NCBI GenBank assembly: GCA_963844565.1
Contig: CAWJON010000002.1
Location: forward strand, 1,984,001-2,048,000
Direction of reading: 5' to 3'
DNA from: JAFEDN01 sp963844565
Lineage (GTDB): Bacteria; Pseudomonadota; Gammaproteobacteria; Coxiellales; Coxiellaceae
DNA: 64,000 nt
Notes under the pieces: generated by a model
What the model was told of the DNA's origin: nothing
Seen by the model: only the letters and a program-made list of their open reading frames with translations
The model's database searches: none
Program-made: the position numbers and the translations under genes
Part shown: positions 17,607 to 27,915 of the stretch, piece by piece
Numbering within the stretch: the first letter of the stretch is position 1
Layout of the letters: each line of letters opens with the position of its first letter

Positions 17607-17978
17607 ATGCATCGTACCAGTATTGGCATCAAAGACGCCGATTTCAAAAAAATTCAGGCAAACGCCGAAAAAAAATCACTGAACACGGCAGACTATATTC
17701 GCATGTTGGTCAACATTGGTTTAAAAGTCGAAGAGGCGGCAGAAAAAAGCCTGGCCGATCGGCCAACTCAAACTGATCATCCCCAGGATACAGAAGCTCT
17801 CTGGAAAAGCCTGTTGGCCTGTGGATTGGAAACCCGCTTTCTGATCCGTCACTTGATTAAACAGGGTTTTCCGGAAACAGTTGAACAACGTCAATTATTT
17901 CTTGATGACACCAAAGAAACAGCGCTAATTAAAGCAGAGGAATTGCTAAATAACCTCAATACATCTAAAAACCCTTAA
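17607..17978 (+). CDS. Ribbon-helix-helix protein, possible relaxosome accessory factor (123 aa)
   Basis: The start at 17607 is fixed by AAAGGAGG five bases upstream; the longer frame from 17577 lacks one. Residues 1-45 (RTSIGIKD...FKKIQANAEKKSL..ADYIRMLV) fit a ribbon-helix-helix fold; the rest is helical with a leucine-rich end. MobC- and TraY-like accessory proteins share this build and bind oriT. The iterons directly upstream would serve as its operator and as relaxosome sites (inference). It converges on the traI remains, with 5 bases between them. Confidence 0.6.
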   Translation: MHRTSIGIKDADFKKIQANAEKKSLNTADYIRMLVNIGLKVEEAAEKSLADRPTQTDHPQDTEALWKSLLACGLETRFLIRHLIKQGFPETVEQRQLFLDDTKETALIKAEELLNNLNTSKNP

Positions 17979-17983
17979 CTACA

Positions 17984-19765
17984 TTAAAGCTCCCGTTCAG
18001 GTTCTAAGGCGCGTGATGGCTGAACAGGGGACTGTCGAGCCGGTTGAACGCTGTCCCGATCAATCCGCTCAGGATGTAAGGTGTCTGTGAAACTGGTTTT
18101 CTGCTCTATTTTTTCTAGTGATGTCGGCAAGGACGGCGTAGACAGATGGGCTTCTCTGAATAGGACACTCTCTTTGTCGATCTGATTTTCTGTGGCTTGT
18201 TGCGTTTTCTGAAAATTCTGTGCGACAGATTCCAGTGCCTCTTTTCCAATGAATGATGGCAACGTGCTGGAAGGTGATCGACCATAATCTGCATAAGAAA
18301 CTGCTTTTTCCATCGCTTCTTTCACCGCTGCCTGGCCTTGCTGCAACAGCACATCGTTATAATCCTGGCCTGCTATGGCCGGTTGAGCGATCCACACCTG
18401 CTTGCCCTGTTCCCTCAGTTTTTCTACTGCGGTATGGATTAATTTATCGCTCTGAGGATTCTGGCCATCATTATCCAGGCACAACACAATATGCGGGTTG
18501 GTTTTAGCGGGATCGATATTTTTAAAATTCGATTTACCCAGCGTCACCCGCACATCTGCGCCATTGAGTGCGGTATACACACTGAGCGCCGTTTCAGCGC
18601 CTTCGGCCAGATAGGTGATATTCCGGGGAGCGGCTAATTCCGCGAGTGCGACTGATCCCTGCGAAGGCCGACCCCAGGTTTGTTTTTTGACGGATACATC
18701 GGCTTTTTTTGCAGTTTCCTTATCCAGAAAAATAGCCTGCACTGCCTGCACTTTTTCTTCGCTGTCTTTAGCCACCACCAATAACGCCGGATGCATGCCC
18801 TCATTTTTACGCGAGTAAATACCCGGATGAAACCGCACACTGTACGGAAAACTCTCCAGTGTAATGCCCCGATGTTCCCGCAAATAGCGTTCGGCCAGCG
18901 TGCCAGCTACCGGCTGGCTTTCCCGCGCCAGTTGCTGTGCATAGCGCAGACTGCGTTGTTGCTCCGGGGTGGGCGCTTTGGAAGCCGCTGTGGGCATTTT
19001 TGAGGGTGGGTGAGGCGGTGTCAGGGTATTGGCTTGCACACTCAACTCTGCAGGCGAGGTACCCAGAATTTTTAACGCCTCCTGCAACACGGCCTGAAAA
19101 TCCCGCTGGACATCCAGGCTCCGTTGAACAGCAATTAATTTCAATAAATGGCCGCCCTGGCCGGTCTGGAAATCATACCAGGAACCCCGCTTGTCGCCAG
19201 CGACGGTGACCACCAGACTGCCCTGTTGAGTACCGTAACGATACTGGTTCCCCGCTTTGGTTTTAGGTTCGCCCAACAAACGCTCTAACACCACCTCGGC
19301 TTGATCCGTCAACAGATGGCTGATCCGTTGCGCATCCAGTCTCGGCGTCGCTGGCCTTTCCAGCACAGGCGCGGAAGTCAGGAAACCCGCCTTGTTCGTG
19401 ACTTCACCCGATAATTCCGCTGGTTGATTTCTGTCAGCCTGCAAGACACGTTGCCCAACACCGGGACGATGCTGACGGTTGTTAGTTGGTCGGCTTACCC
19501 CGGATTGAAGGGTTGACAGGGCTGCCCACACAGAAGCCTCATTCATGATTTCCAGCGCACTCGATTTATCCGCCGGGTTCTCCATGACTGCCTTCAGCAA
19601 CGCCTGCTTATCATCCGTATAAAGAGTCAGGTGCTTGGCCGCGCGCGTTAGCGATACCAATAAGGAAGGCTGGCTGGTCAGTTGCGGTCGATGACTTTCC
19701 GCATTGATGAGTACTTCCCATGAGGTTTTACCCTGCGCGCTGTAGCCGGTCATCAGCGTAAGCAT
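17984..19765 (-). pseudogene. traI: TraI segment 6: helicase motif V and Toprim primase-like C-terminus
   Basis: Opens with TGYSAQGKT, the late helicase motif that must follow segment 5. Downstream lies a Toprim fold: LAEGAETALS near residue 389 and LCLDNDGQN near 430, the acidic residues of primase-type active sites, after a zinc-free N-terminal region (YDFQTGQGG). A primase module at the end of a MobF relaxase would help convert transferred single strands in the recipient (inference). Confidence 0.7.
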
Positions 19766-20354
19766 GATCCCAATGTTGCAGGCGGGGATTTCCTAACGCC
19801 AGTTCGATGGGTTTTCCCTGCGGGATCAATGCCTCATCCATTAATTGAAGTGAGCGTACCGTCACTGTTTTGGCGCTAACGCTTTCCACCTGCGCCAATT
19901 CCGGGCTGAGTAGCCCCAGTCCTTCATCTGACCGCGTCCAGCGAATGAGATCACCCGCCATCAATTCGCGCTTTTCGGCGTGATACACTTCGACACCCGA
20001 TCGCTCATTGGCTTGATGAGGACGTGGCTTCCACAGGATGGGGTCGCTACCGGCTGCTCCGGTTCTTTCAAGCTGGATCCACTGCTGTTCCGGCAGGACG
20101 GTTTTCACTGTCCAGTAATCGCCTTTATGGATGCCCACACTGAAATCACTGACATTAAAGCGCAAAATGTCACCCAGGCGATAATGCATGGCTTCGCTGC
20201 GCTCGACCTCACTGAGCTGGCGGGAGACTAAAATCGAAGAAACCGCTCTCTCGCCCACCAGCTCTCCGCGCTGTTGGCGTCCTATGCGAATCTTCTCGTT
20301 TTGCAGCTCGCGATCCACATTTCCAAAAGTAATAATCAGGGTTTCGAACGGCAC
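19728..20354 (-). pseudogene. traI: TraI segment 5: helicase accessory domain
   Basis: Begins with PFETLIITFGNVDRELQNEKIR, the continuation of the helicase, then a beta-rich SH3-like insert (FNVSDFSVGIHKGDYWTV). It has no start codon of its own with a ribosome site. It joins segment 6 near 19757. Confidence 0.7.
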
Positions 20355-22225
20355 ACCGGATCCCGATCGAGGTAATCTTCGGCAATCCTGGTTAACCGCG
20401 CATCCCGATTATCCTTTTTTTGATCCGCTTCCCAATAGGAACCAACTTCAATGATGTGTTTTTCCAGGACATTAAACACTTCGGGGAAATTTTTTTGATA
20501 CAGGGCTTTCACGGCGGCTTTGAGAGTGTCGTCTTTTTGTCGGGTAATATCCGTCAGAATCAGCGGAAAAAGAAATCGCTGTAAAATGGCAAACGGCTTA
20601 CCGGCGTCAATCGCGGCATATTGATGGATATCACCCATCAGCAGCGCCCACGCATCGAGCTGTTTGACTGCTACCAGAAAGTCATGCAACTTCCGGTTGG
20701 AGATCATCGACGATTCATCGACCACCAACACTTTATGCCGATAGTCTGCGGGTTCCAGTTTACCGGCGGCGTACTCAACTAAAAAACGATCCAGGGTTTT
20801 CCCGACCAGTCCCCGCGCGCGAATTTCTTTTACTGCCGCATGCGTGGGTGCTAAACACAGTAAGGCGCGCTGGGAATCCGATAACAGGTGTTGCACATGC
20901 TGCAGGGCTTCCACGTGTTGCAATAAGGTGGTTTTACCCGTGCCGGCAAAACCCTGCAACAGAATAACCCGATCCGTTTTGGCGGACAGATCTCTTAACA
21001 CCTGCGTATGCTCGACGCTGGGTTGTGTTTTTTGCAGATAGGATTCGGCCAGATCAGCCGCTACCAGCACCGGCATCTGGCCACGATCAGCGGTGGCCAG
21101 TGAGACAATAGCCCGCTCCAGGGTGAGTGCCTCCCGAGTCGTCCAGCGTGTGCCATCTTCGGAATAAACGCCCCGAATCAATTCTCCGTGTTTTTCAGCC
21201 TCCACCACAGCCTGCTCTAATTGCGCATGGTTGGCTTTGCCTAACACATGCGTCAGCGCCACGGTCATCACCTCTTTATGCGCAAAAGCCGCCTCCTTTT
21301 CGCTGAGATAGGCCAGCGCATACCGCACGGCGGCGGTGGCCTGTTGCTCAGGTTCCGGGAGAGCCGAACCCTGTTGATACTTTTGAATAGCGGCCTGAAC
21401 TGCTTTTTCCAGCAAATGAATATGCTCTGCGGTGGATGTTTCTGGCGCGAACGAAGATCCTGACGACAATGAGGAATTCATCCCTGCCTGCAAAACAGCG
21501 TCAATCGCCGTCAATTTATCGCCGGACTGCTGTTGTACGGTTTTTAATAATTGCGCTTTATTTTCCGTGTAAATCCAGGCTTGAGCGCTGGCCTGTGCGA
21601 CGATTTGATAAAAAGCGCGTTGGTGACTTTGACGGGAACCACTGTTTTGATAAGCGATCACAATTTCCGGATGCCGATGTGATGCTTGCAGCGGCGTCAA
21701 CGCAATACCATAATCAAAATGACGGGAAGAGTGATCGGCTAAATCCCAGCGTTTGATAGACTTTCCTGATTCACTGGTCAGACTGATGTGTTTCTCCGTG
21801 ATGGCTGTGACCGTGACCCGTTCCCCTTTCACCAGCTCCTTTTTTCTATTTGAGCGATGCCAGACCAGCGTATCACCCACCGCAATCGCCCGGATTTTTT
21901 CATCAAACACTTCAATCGCGCCTTCGGGAATTTGGCGGGGATCCCAGCGCCGGATTTTTCCGGTCGTATTCGCCAATAATAACTGACTGGTTTTTTTATC
22001 AATGCTCTCAATTCGGCGATAATCCCCACGATGCACGCGCAAGGCGCGATAATCCTGCTGAAAACGAATCCATTGACCCGCCGTATACCGGCGCACATCA
22101 CGCTGTTCGGCGATCCGCAAATAATGCGGTAATAAAACGGCCACCGAATGTTCGATCCTGGCTATTTCTCCCGCATTTTTAAGGGCTTCGCGCACGGCGA
22201 GATTCAGCTCTTGCGCTGGCAGCAT
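20336..22225 (-). pseudogene. traI: TraI segment 4: second RecD-like helicase module
   Basis: A 629-codon frame with a full Walker A (GFAGTGKTT near residue 425) and Walker B (VLVVDESSMIS near 497), followed by GDIHQYAAIDAG and the motif IV region TDITRQ. This is the active helicase core of F-type TraI proteins. The correct frame ends near 20355 and joins segment 5. Confidence 0.75.
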
Positions 22226-22838
22226 GGGTGGGCGCTAACACCACCGATCGTGCGCGCTCTTCTGTCGACAGTCCCGTCCAATGGGCCGCCATTGTTTCCC
22301 ACCGCTGAGATTTATCTTCCACGGATAACATCCGCTGACCGATGTGATCAAACGCGGCCACGATATTTTTTTGCAGGGAATCAGCCACCACTGTTTTGAG
22401 AGGTGACGCCATGGCCCGCCGATTGCCGGTAAGGTGCGCCGCCACGATGCCTTGGGCTAACAGTTGCGTAAACGGCGTGCTGGCACGCCAGGTGAGAGAG
22501 GCCTGTGGATCGCCGATGGAAACCAGGCGACCATTCAGCCGCTGCACACAGGCTGCCAACTCGCTCGCTTGCCGGGAAGATAATTGCGTGGCATTTTCCA
22601 CGAATAGCATCGGCTTTTTTTGCAGCCAGGTATCCAGTGTGGACATCGTTTCCTGACGTTTCATAAAACCAAACACCGTTTCAATTTTTTTCTGATCAAA
22701 TAATTGTTGTACCCACCCACGCAAATTGTCGGGAGTTTTTTGCAGTTGTTTTTTTAAGTCCAGCGTTTCCGCCTGTTTCATCGTCAGCAAAATCGGTTGA
22801 TAGCCGCCTAATTTCGCCAGGGTCATCATGGGACGCAA
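22179..22838 (-). pseudogene. traI: TraI segment 3: helicase module 1, remainder
   Basis: Continues segment 2 from MMTLAKLGG onward, with VENATQLSS in the position of Walker B and GDPQASL as motif III. The correct frame ends near 22220, where THAA passes into the next frame. Confidence 0.7.
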
Positions 22839-22938
22839 TCAGATGGGTTTTACCCGAACCTGTCGGCCCGGCTAACGCCGTCATCATTTTTTCACTGGAA
22901 AAAATCGTGCGGATAGCCTGCTGCTGTTCGCGGGTCAA
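22696..22938 (-). pseudogene. traI: TraI segment 2: first RecD-like Walker A fragment
   Basis: In this frame REQQQAIRTIF and GPTGSGKTHL are the start of a RecD/TraI helicase module. The correct frame runs from about 22955 to 22832 only; the codons after that are out of frame. Between segments 1 and 2 (about 23100-22955) a third frame reads the missing link, ending in TAFLQ. Confidence 0.7.
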
Positions 22939-23013
22939 ATCGCCGTGTTCACTGCAGAAAAGCCGTCAGTGTTTCGGCGTCAACGACAGGCTGGCCGCTC
23001 GAATGTGACCGGG

Positions 23014-24291
23014 TCATGGCCTGTAGCAATGTCTGCTCATAACGTAACAACTCCGGCGTGGTAAACTGGCGCTCACCCCGCTCATCCGGTACGCTGATAA
23101 CGGAATGAGATCGCCCCGCTGCTGCGCTTCCTGCAAGGCCGTTAACACGGTCGTGACGGGAACATCGCCCACACTGTAATAAATGGCGCGCGCCAATAGC
23201 TCACTTTCCCGTAAAGCCACCTGGGTTTCCGATAGATGCGCAATGGCTTCCACCATCGCCACGCGCGCCAGCGTACCCTGCTCCGGATGAAGGGATGGCA
23301 CCTGCCCACCCTCAGACAACCCCTGACTGTGCTGCCGGGCTTGAGCCACGGTCTGCTGGGCTTCCTGCACCGGCAATAAACCGCGTAACGCCGCTTTGGT
23401 TTCCCATATCTGTTTTAACTCGCTGTGATCGACGTGCTGCTTGGCGCGACGTGTTTTCAAGGTCGCTAATTCTGCCGCTTTGGCTCCAGACAATCCCTGT
23501 TCTTTTAGGGCTTCTAAAATATCCTGCCGTCGCTGGGAATACACCTGAATACTCTCCCGCGAAATTCCCGCAATTTCAAAAAATCCATACGCCCCGGTTT
23601 TTTCAACGGTATAACCCAGTGCGCGCATTTCATACGCGAGTTCCGCACGAAAGACCGCGCCGTAATATTTTTGAAAATGACGCACACCTTCAAAAAATCC
23701 CTGCGGGAGTTTTTCTGAATTTTGGCGGTAACTGCCCAACTGCGACGCCAGTGACCGCCATTTCCCATCTTTTCTAGGCGTCATATTGAGTACCACACAA
23801 TGTGTGTGGAGCTGTGGATCGTTTTCCCGCGAGAGATCATGCAGAAAACGCGCGACCACCAGCTTGCCGGACCGCTCGGTCATCAGCACGCCGTCTTTCA
23901 TCACGCGCGTTTTAGCCTGTTCGCGCTCAATCAATTCCAGAGCTTTATCCGTTGCACGCTCAATGGCCTGAAAAATGCGTTCATCATTGCCTAACAACGC
24001 TAAAAGTGACACGGATTTCGGCGCGCTGAAGGTCAGATCGAACCCCGGACGATGCCGGATTTCGCCATCCACTTTTTTGCCCAATCGCTCGCCATTAGGT
24101 AAATGACCCTGTAATAATCGGGTAAAAGTGGCGGGATCTACCGTACCGGAGAGTCCCAGTACTGTCGCGCCCTGTCCCCACCACTGGCTGTGTTCCTGCG
24201 CCAGCGTATTATTCTCCGTGTAATAATTATCCTGGCCGAGAAAATAATGAGTGGCTTGTGCCACGTTCTTCACTACCTGGGTAGACAGCAT
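23014..24291 (-). CDS. traI: TraI segment 1: MobF relaxase domain
   Basis: The 425-codon frame holds the complete relaxase domain: paired tyrosines at residues 23-24 (candidate nicking residues) and the metal-binding histidines H151, H162 and H164 (the last two in LHTHCVVLN). The segment RPGFDLTFSAPKSVSLLALL is the typical MobF signature. The true frame ends near 23100, after which the 3' codons are out of frame. If translated alone, it could still nick oriT but would lack the helicase. Confidence 0.85.
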   Translation of the reverse strand: MLSTQVVKNVAQATHYFLGQDNYYTENNTLAQEHSQWWGQGATVLGLSGTVDPATFTRLLQGHLPNGERLGKKVDGEIRHRPGFDLTFSAPKSVSLLALLGNDERIFQAIERATDKALELIEREQAKTRVMKDGVLMTERSGKLVVARFLHDLSRENDPQLHTHCVVLNMTPRKDGKWRSLASQLGSYRQNSEKLPQGFFEGVRHFQKYYGAVFRAELAYEMRALGYTVEKTGAYGFFEIAGISRESIQVYSQRRQDILEALKEQGLSGAKAAELATLKTRRAKQHVDHSELKQIWETKAALRGLLPVQEAQQTVAQARQHSQGLSEGGQVPSLHPEQGTLARVAMVEAIAHLSETQVALRESELLARAIYYSVGDVPVTTVLTALQEAQQRGDLIPLSAYRMSGVSASLPRRSCYVMSRHCYRP

Positions 24292-24323
24292 GACTTTCTC
24301 TTACCTCCGCTGTGTTGAAGACA

Positions 24324-26405
24324 TTAATCCCACTGATCGTCATCATCCGCTGACTGGGATTGACGGGGTATTTCGTTTTTTTTGTTTTTTCTATTTTCCT
24401 GAATAGGATTCTCACGCTCAGGCTTGTCGGGTTTTATTTCTGTTTCGGGTTTGTTTTTCTTTGCGGTCTTTTCGGTCACCGATTTTTTTTGCGTTGCATT
24501 TTCATGGGCAAACGTTACTCCGGATTTTTCCGGTTTTTTCTCCACGGCGGTGACGGTCTGACTATCCGGGGGAGCAGATTCACCCGATGGAGAGGGAACC
24601 GTGACGGCAGGATCCGGTGCTACATTTCCGGTGGTCTGTTCAGGCGAAGTTATCAACGTGTTAACTTCTCGCCGTAATGGATCCGGCTCAAATTCACGTA
24701 AAATAAAGGGAGTTTGTTGAGTAGAACGGCGAATATAGGGCATGTGTAACAACGTGATCGGATAACTGCCGGGCAGACGCACATAACAGGTTAAATTATT
24801 CAGTCGTAAAATCTCAGCCGCCGGTACCACCGGTTTTTGCACCTCAACCCGCTGAATCGAAACGCCATCGCGAATGCTGTTCGCACCATACGACATCCCT
24901 TCACGCACTTCTTCGATCGTGGTTTCCCCCAGGTTTCTCGCTGACCATTGCGCCATTTCCGGATCAGGCGCACGAAACAAAAATCGGGTATTGAGTAACG
25001 AAGAAATTTCGCGCCCGCCTTCAAAGCCATACGTTTTGGCGAGTTGCGCGGCGCTTTGAATGCCCACCACAAAGCAGCCGCCAAATTTACGCGCTTCGGC
25101 CAACGCGCTGGTTAAATACGGCAATTGCTGCAGACTGCCCAGTTCGTCTAAAATCACCCAAATCCGGCGATCGGGATTTTCCGGTAAACTCAATAGCGCG
25201 TTGATGGCGATATCCAGCCAGGCAGTAATTAACGGCTTGAGTGACTCATGCCGGTCTCCGGTCGAACTGATAAACAGCCATTCGCTCAACCGGTCATCCT
25301 GAATCCACTGACGAATTGAGAACGGGTCAGTGTCATCGTGGATATAACATAACGATTTTAAATAGGTCGCCAAGACAGACTTGATGGAGATCGCCGTTTT
25401 CTCGGTTTTTTCTGACATCAAACTTTCTGCTTCGGTACCGCGCAATAACGATTGAAGCTGCCCAATATCAGCGGTTAGTAAAGACCGCAATAAAGGCAAA
25501 ATCCGGGGATGGGGATCCTGACGTAATCGAAACGCAGCAGCGGCAAAAATGGTTCGCGCGGCATTGACCCAGAACGGATCCTGGGCGCTCGCCGCCATCG
25601 GAATCAATGCTGCCGCTAAATTTTCAAAATCGGTTTTATCCCGGCATTCCCGCCAGATATTCCAGTCTGCACCGCGCTGGTCTAAGGGATTCAGCAGCCG
25701 GTCGTGTTCCGGCTGATAAAACTGGCTGACTAAATTACAGCTTTTATCATAGATAATAGCGCGCTCTCCGCGTCGGCGAATATGATCCAGCAGTGCTTTA
25801 ATAACGGTTGATTTTCCCGTGCCGGTGGTGCCATGTACCAAAATATGCTGTAATTCAGCTAATCGCGGCAGCGGTAATTTCTCAACGCCAAAGACTAAAT
25901 CCGAGGTCAGACGTTGCTGACGGATCAATTTTTTGACCGCAGGCACATCACTTAACCGGTCGCCCTTAATCGTTTTATCGGCGGTATAGGCTTCGCCACG
26001 GTTTTTCAGCCAGATCATGACACCCACAGCGGATAACAGCCAGGCGATCAACCCTGCCCAGAGGCTGCGACGAGCCGCCTCATCCAGATGCATCACGGCC
26101 TCCTGCACAAAGGGCAGGGAGATAATCTGCCCGGCAGTGGCGACCGTCGATTGACCACTGGAGAACATAAATCGCTGCCTGAAATGGCTGCCATTAAAAA
26201 ACAGGTGAAATTCCGCCGATAACCACTGCTGACCAATGAGCCGTGACTCGGCATCCGTCGCCAGCCAAAACCAGCCTACTGCCACTAATAACCCCATCGG
26301 TAACAACCACCAGATCACTTTTTGCAGTACCTGACCGATCATCCGCAGATTGTGCAGGATGACCTGGCCACCCCGCGTAGTATTTTTAATGAACTTCTTT
26401 TTCAT
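24324..26405 (-). CDS. traD: TraD type IV coupling protein
   Basis: A 693-residue coupling ATPase that links the relaxosome to the secretion channel. The start at 26405 (MKKKFIK) follows GGAG by 9 bases; an ATG eight codons upstream has no site. Two N-terminal membrane segments (about residues 24-50 and 105-125), Walker A GTTGTGKS at 192-199 and Walker B IWVILDELGSL mark the family. The C-terminal 130 residues are Pro/Lys/Glu-rich and disordered, ending DDDDQWD, similar to the F TraD tail that contacts TraM. It is separated from traG by the toxin-antitoxin and membrane-protein genes. Confidence 0.93.
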   Translation of the reverse strand: MKKKFIKNTTRGGQVILHNLRMIGQVLQKVIWWLLPMGLLVAVGWFWLATDAESRLIGQQWLSAEFHLFFNGSHFRQRFMFSSGQSTVATAGQIISLPFVQEAVMHLDEAARRSLWAGLIAWLLSAVGVMIWLKNRGEAYTADKTIKGDRLSDVPAVKKLIRQQRLTSDLVFGVEKLPLPRLAELQHILVHGTTGTGKSTVIKALLDHIRRRGERAIIYDKSCNLVSQFYQPEHDRLLNPLDQRGADWNIWRECRDKTDFENLAAALIPMAASAQDPFWVNAARTIFAAAAFRLRQDPHPRILPLLRSLLTADIGQLQSLLRGTEAESLMSEKTEKTAISIKSVLATYLKSLCYIHDDTDPFSIRQWIQDDRLSEWLFISSTGDRHESLKPLITAWLDIAINALLSLPENPDRRIWVILDELGSLQQLPYLTSALAEARKFGGCFVVGIQSAAQLAKTYGFEGGREISSLLNTRFLFRAPDPEMAQWSARNLGETTIEEVREGMSYGANSIRDGVSIQRVEVQKPVVPAAEILRLNNLTCYVRLPGSYPITLLHMPYIRRSTQQTPFILREFEPDPLRREVNTLITSPEQTTGNVAPDPAVTVPSPSGESAPPDSQTVTAVEKKPEKSGVTFAHENATQKKSVTEKTAKKNKPETEIKPDKPERENPIQENRKNKKNEIPRQSQSADDDDQWD

Positions 26406-26438
26406 AGTAAAGATCTCCAGACAAGGCATTTAAAAAAA

Positions 26439-26466
26439 TTGACAAAAGCATTACTTGTAGTACAAT
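26439..26466 (+). promoter_or_regulatory. Promoter and operator of the Doc toxin-antitoxin pair
   Basis: TTGACA (26439-26444), a 16-base spacer and TACAAT (26461-26466) form a strong promoter. The perfect 11-base palindrome TTGTAGTACAA (26455-26465) overlaps the -10 box, a natural site for repression by the antitoxin. Confidence 0.6.
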
Positions 26467-26502
26467 TAAATACAAATGCAATCTACTAAGAGGGAGCGAT
26501 TG

Positions 26503-26772
26503 ATGACTAAAACCACAGCTATTTTGCATAAACCCCATCGTGCCATCTCGGTGCGCCTGGATAACGATCTCGAACCAAACGTGGATCAATGGCTGTCTCA
26601 AAATCCAGGCATCCACCTGTCCCGGCTGGTCAACCTGGCTATCCGCCGATTTATTACGGAACCGCAAACATTGCAACCCGTGACTCTGCAGGCAGCTAAA
26701 ACCGGCAAAGTAAAACAATCGATGAAAAAAATGATGAAGCAACATCAGGATATGTTGGACAAGCTGAAATAA
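26503..26772 (+). CDS. Ribbon-helix-helix antitoxin for the Doc toxin (89 aa)
   Basis: The start at 26503 follows AGGGAGCGATTG; the frame from 26476 has none. Residues 10-45 (RAISVRLDNDLEPNVDQWL...LSRLVNLAIRRFI) fit a ribbon-helix-helix DNA-binding domain, and the Lys/Met-rich tail would wrap the toxin. The stop codon abuts the start of the toxin gene. It is not a Phd-type antitoxin by sequence, so the pairing is a hybrid of families. Such pairs keep an element from being lost. Confidence 0.75.
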   Translation: MTKTTAILHKPHRAISVRLDNDLEPNVDQWLSQNPGIHLSRLVNLAIRRFITEPQTLQPVTLQAAKTGKVKQSMKKMMKQHQDMLDKLK

Positions 26773-27186
26773 ATGAAGATTCAATTGTTGGACGCCGAAC
26801 ACGTCTTGACGATCAACCAGGCGGTTTGTGCGCAGGAAAAGCAAACCTCGCGCTGCAGAAGCCGTCATGCTTTGGAAAGCGCCTTGGGTGCTGCCTATTA
26901 TCCCGGTATTTATCCCTTTCAATATGGCGGATTGACATCGGTCGCCGGGGCATTGTGCTATTTTCTGACCCAGGCACATGCCTTTATAGATGGCAATAAG
27001 AGAACTGCCGGGATAGCCTCGGCCATTCTGCTGGATATGAACGGCTACGAACTGCGCTACTCCATAGATCTTCGAAAAAATCGCAACGCTTGGGCGGATA
27101 TCATTGAAAAAGTGGCACAGTCGACTGTTTCTAAAGAGGCATTGATGCGTTGGTATGAAAGTCATAAAATAGAGAAAAAATCGTGA
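26773..27186 (+). CDS. doc: Doc-type Fic toxin
   Basis: A 137-residue Fic-fold protein with the motif HAFIDGNKRTA at residues 69-79, matching Doc (HxFxD/EGNKRT). Doc phosphorylates elongation factor Tu and stops translation. Length and the upstream helix (Y..GIYPFQYGG) fit Doc. It begins directly after the antitoxin gene and is followed 40 bases later by a membrane-protein gene. The pair occupies the traG-traD interval where F carries its exclusion genes. Confidence 0.88.
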   Translation: MKIQLLDAEHVLTINQAVCAQEKQTSRCRSRHALESALGAAYYPGIYPFQYGGLTSVAGALCYFLTQAHAFIDGNKRTAGIASAILLDMNGYELRYSIDLRKNRNAWADIIEKVAQSTVSKEALMRWYESHKIEKKS

Positions 27187-27225
27187 TTGCTTAGAGTTTT
27201 TGTTATTATTTTTCAGGAGGAAAAT

Positions 27226-27915
27226 ATGAAACCAGAAAATCGAAAAGAACAAAACAGAACTAATCCATTCTGGCTTAATAGCCAGAAAAAAAGATATTGG
27301 ATCATAGTTGCGACAGCTATGTTTATTTTTACTGTTCTTTCTGGACTCTCTATTCACGGTAATCTCCAACCTTATTGGGTAATTTTTATTTTATTGAGTA
27401 TTTCTACAGGCATTAGCATCTACCTCCTCGATCAAACTATTTTCTGGATAACTTCTTTAAAATTAAAAAATAAATCCAAGCTTCGCACACAGATAGCTTC
27501 CCCTCCAAGCTACCTTACAAAAAAAATAAATAAATTATTAATGTCATTTTCTTTCTCCGTCGGTTTTCTTATTTTTTGGCTTATGTTTTTATTTTTTCTA
27601 CAGCCCTATCCTGACGGCACTAAAGAAACCCTTCGGTTAAGCGATATTATTGGAGGTATAGTTATGAATATTGGCTTTTCTCTTGTGATATATATTTTAG
27701 TCATTAATTTTTTTACATGGATTACAGGTATTAATTTTTATCCAAGAAAAACATTCCATAATAATTTATCCTCCTTAAGCGATTTTCAAGAAAATTCATC
27801 TAACAGCCTTACAGATAAAACTCGAACAACTTGGGAAGACTGGGATCATGACCCTATGAATCCTGCCAGTCCAGAATACCAATCGACATATAAACATTGG
27901 GATCATCATGATTAA
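27226..27915 (+). CDS. Four-helix inner-membrane protein, entry-exclusion candidate
   Basis: A 229-residue protein with four membrane segments (about residues 30-50, 58-78, 110-132 and 148-170) and an acidic tail with WxDWDHDP and HWDHHD. AGGAGG five bases before the ATG at 27226 fixes the start. It overlaps the 3' end of traG by 4 bases, convergent. In F the gene after traG is traS, an inner-membrane exclusion protein that recognises the TraG C-terminus; location and topology fit, but no sequence similarity can be claimed. Confidence 0.6.
   Translation: MKPENRKEQNRTNPFWLNSQKKRYWIIVATAMFIFTVLSGLSIHGNLQPYWVIFILLSISTGISIYLLDQTIFWITSLKLKNKSKLRTQIASPPSYLTKKINKLLMSFSFSVGFLIFWLMFLFFLQPYPDGTKETLRLSDIIGGIVMNIGFSLVIYILVINFFTWITGINFYPRKTFHNNLSSLSDFQENSSNSLTDKTRTTWEDWDHDPMNPASPEYQSTYKHWDHHD

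Larger units (their letters stand above)
17984..24291 (-). pseudogene. traI: traI: MobF relaxase / RecD-like helicase / Toprim primase, split by six frameshifts
   Basis: Read across frames, 24291 down to 17984 encodes one protein of about 2100 residues: MobF (TrwC-type) relaxase, two RecD-like helicase modules, and a C-terminal Toprim primase-like part. The frame changes near 23100, 22955, 22832, 22220, 20355 and 19757; at each point the next frame continues the expected protein sequence. The segments themselves contain no internal stops. Neighbouring tra genes of similar length are intact. The start ATG at 24291 has GGAGG 12 bases upstream and is 33 bases below traD. Either the gene is recently dead or the sequence carries several indel errors. 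The segments are listed separately. Confidence 0.85.

Noticed and set aside
13556..17978. An arsenal of known plasmid maintenance genes in this stretch
   Set aside because: Apart from ribbon-helix-helix outlines, none of the small proteins shows a recognisable partition or toxin family motif, so no such names were given.
24030..24050. GATCGAACC inside traI as a copy of the tRNA-Lys 3' end
   Set aside because: Only nine bases match and the position is inside the relaxase coding sequence; chance similarity.
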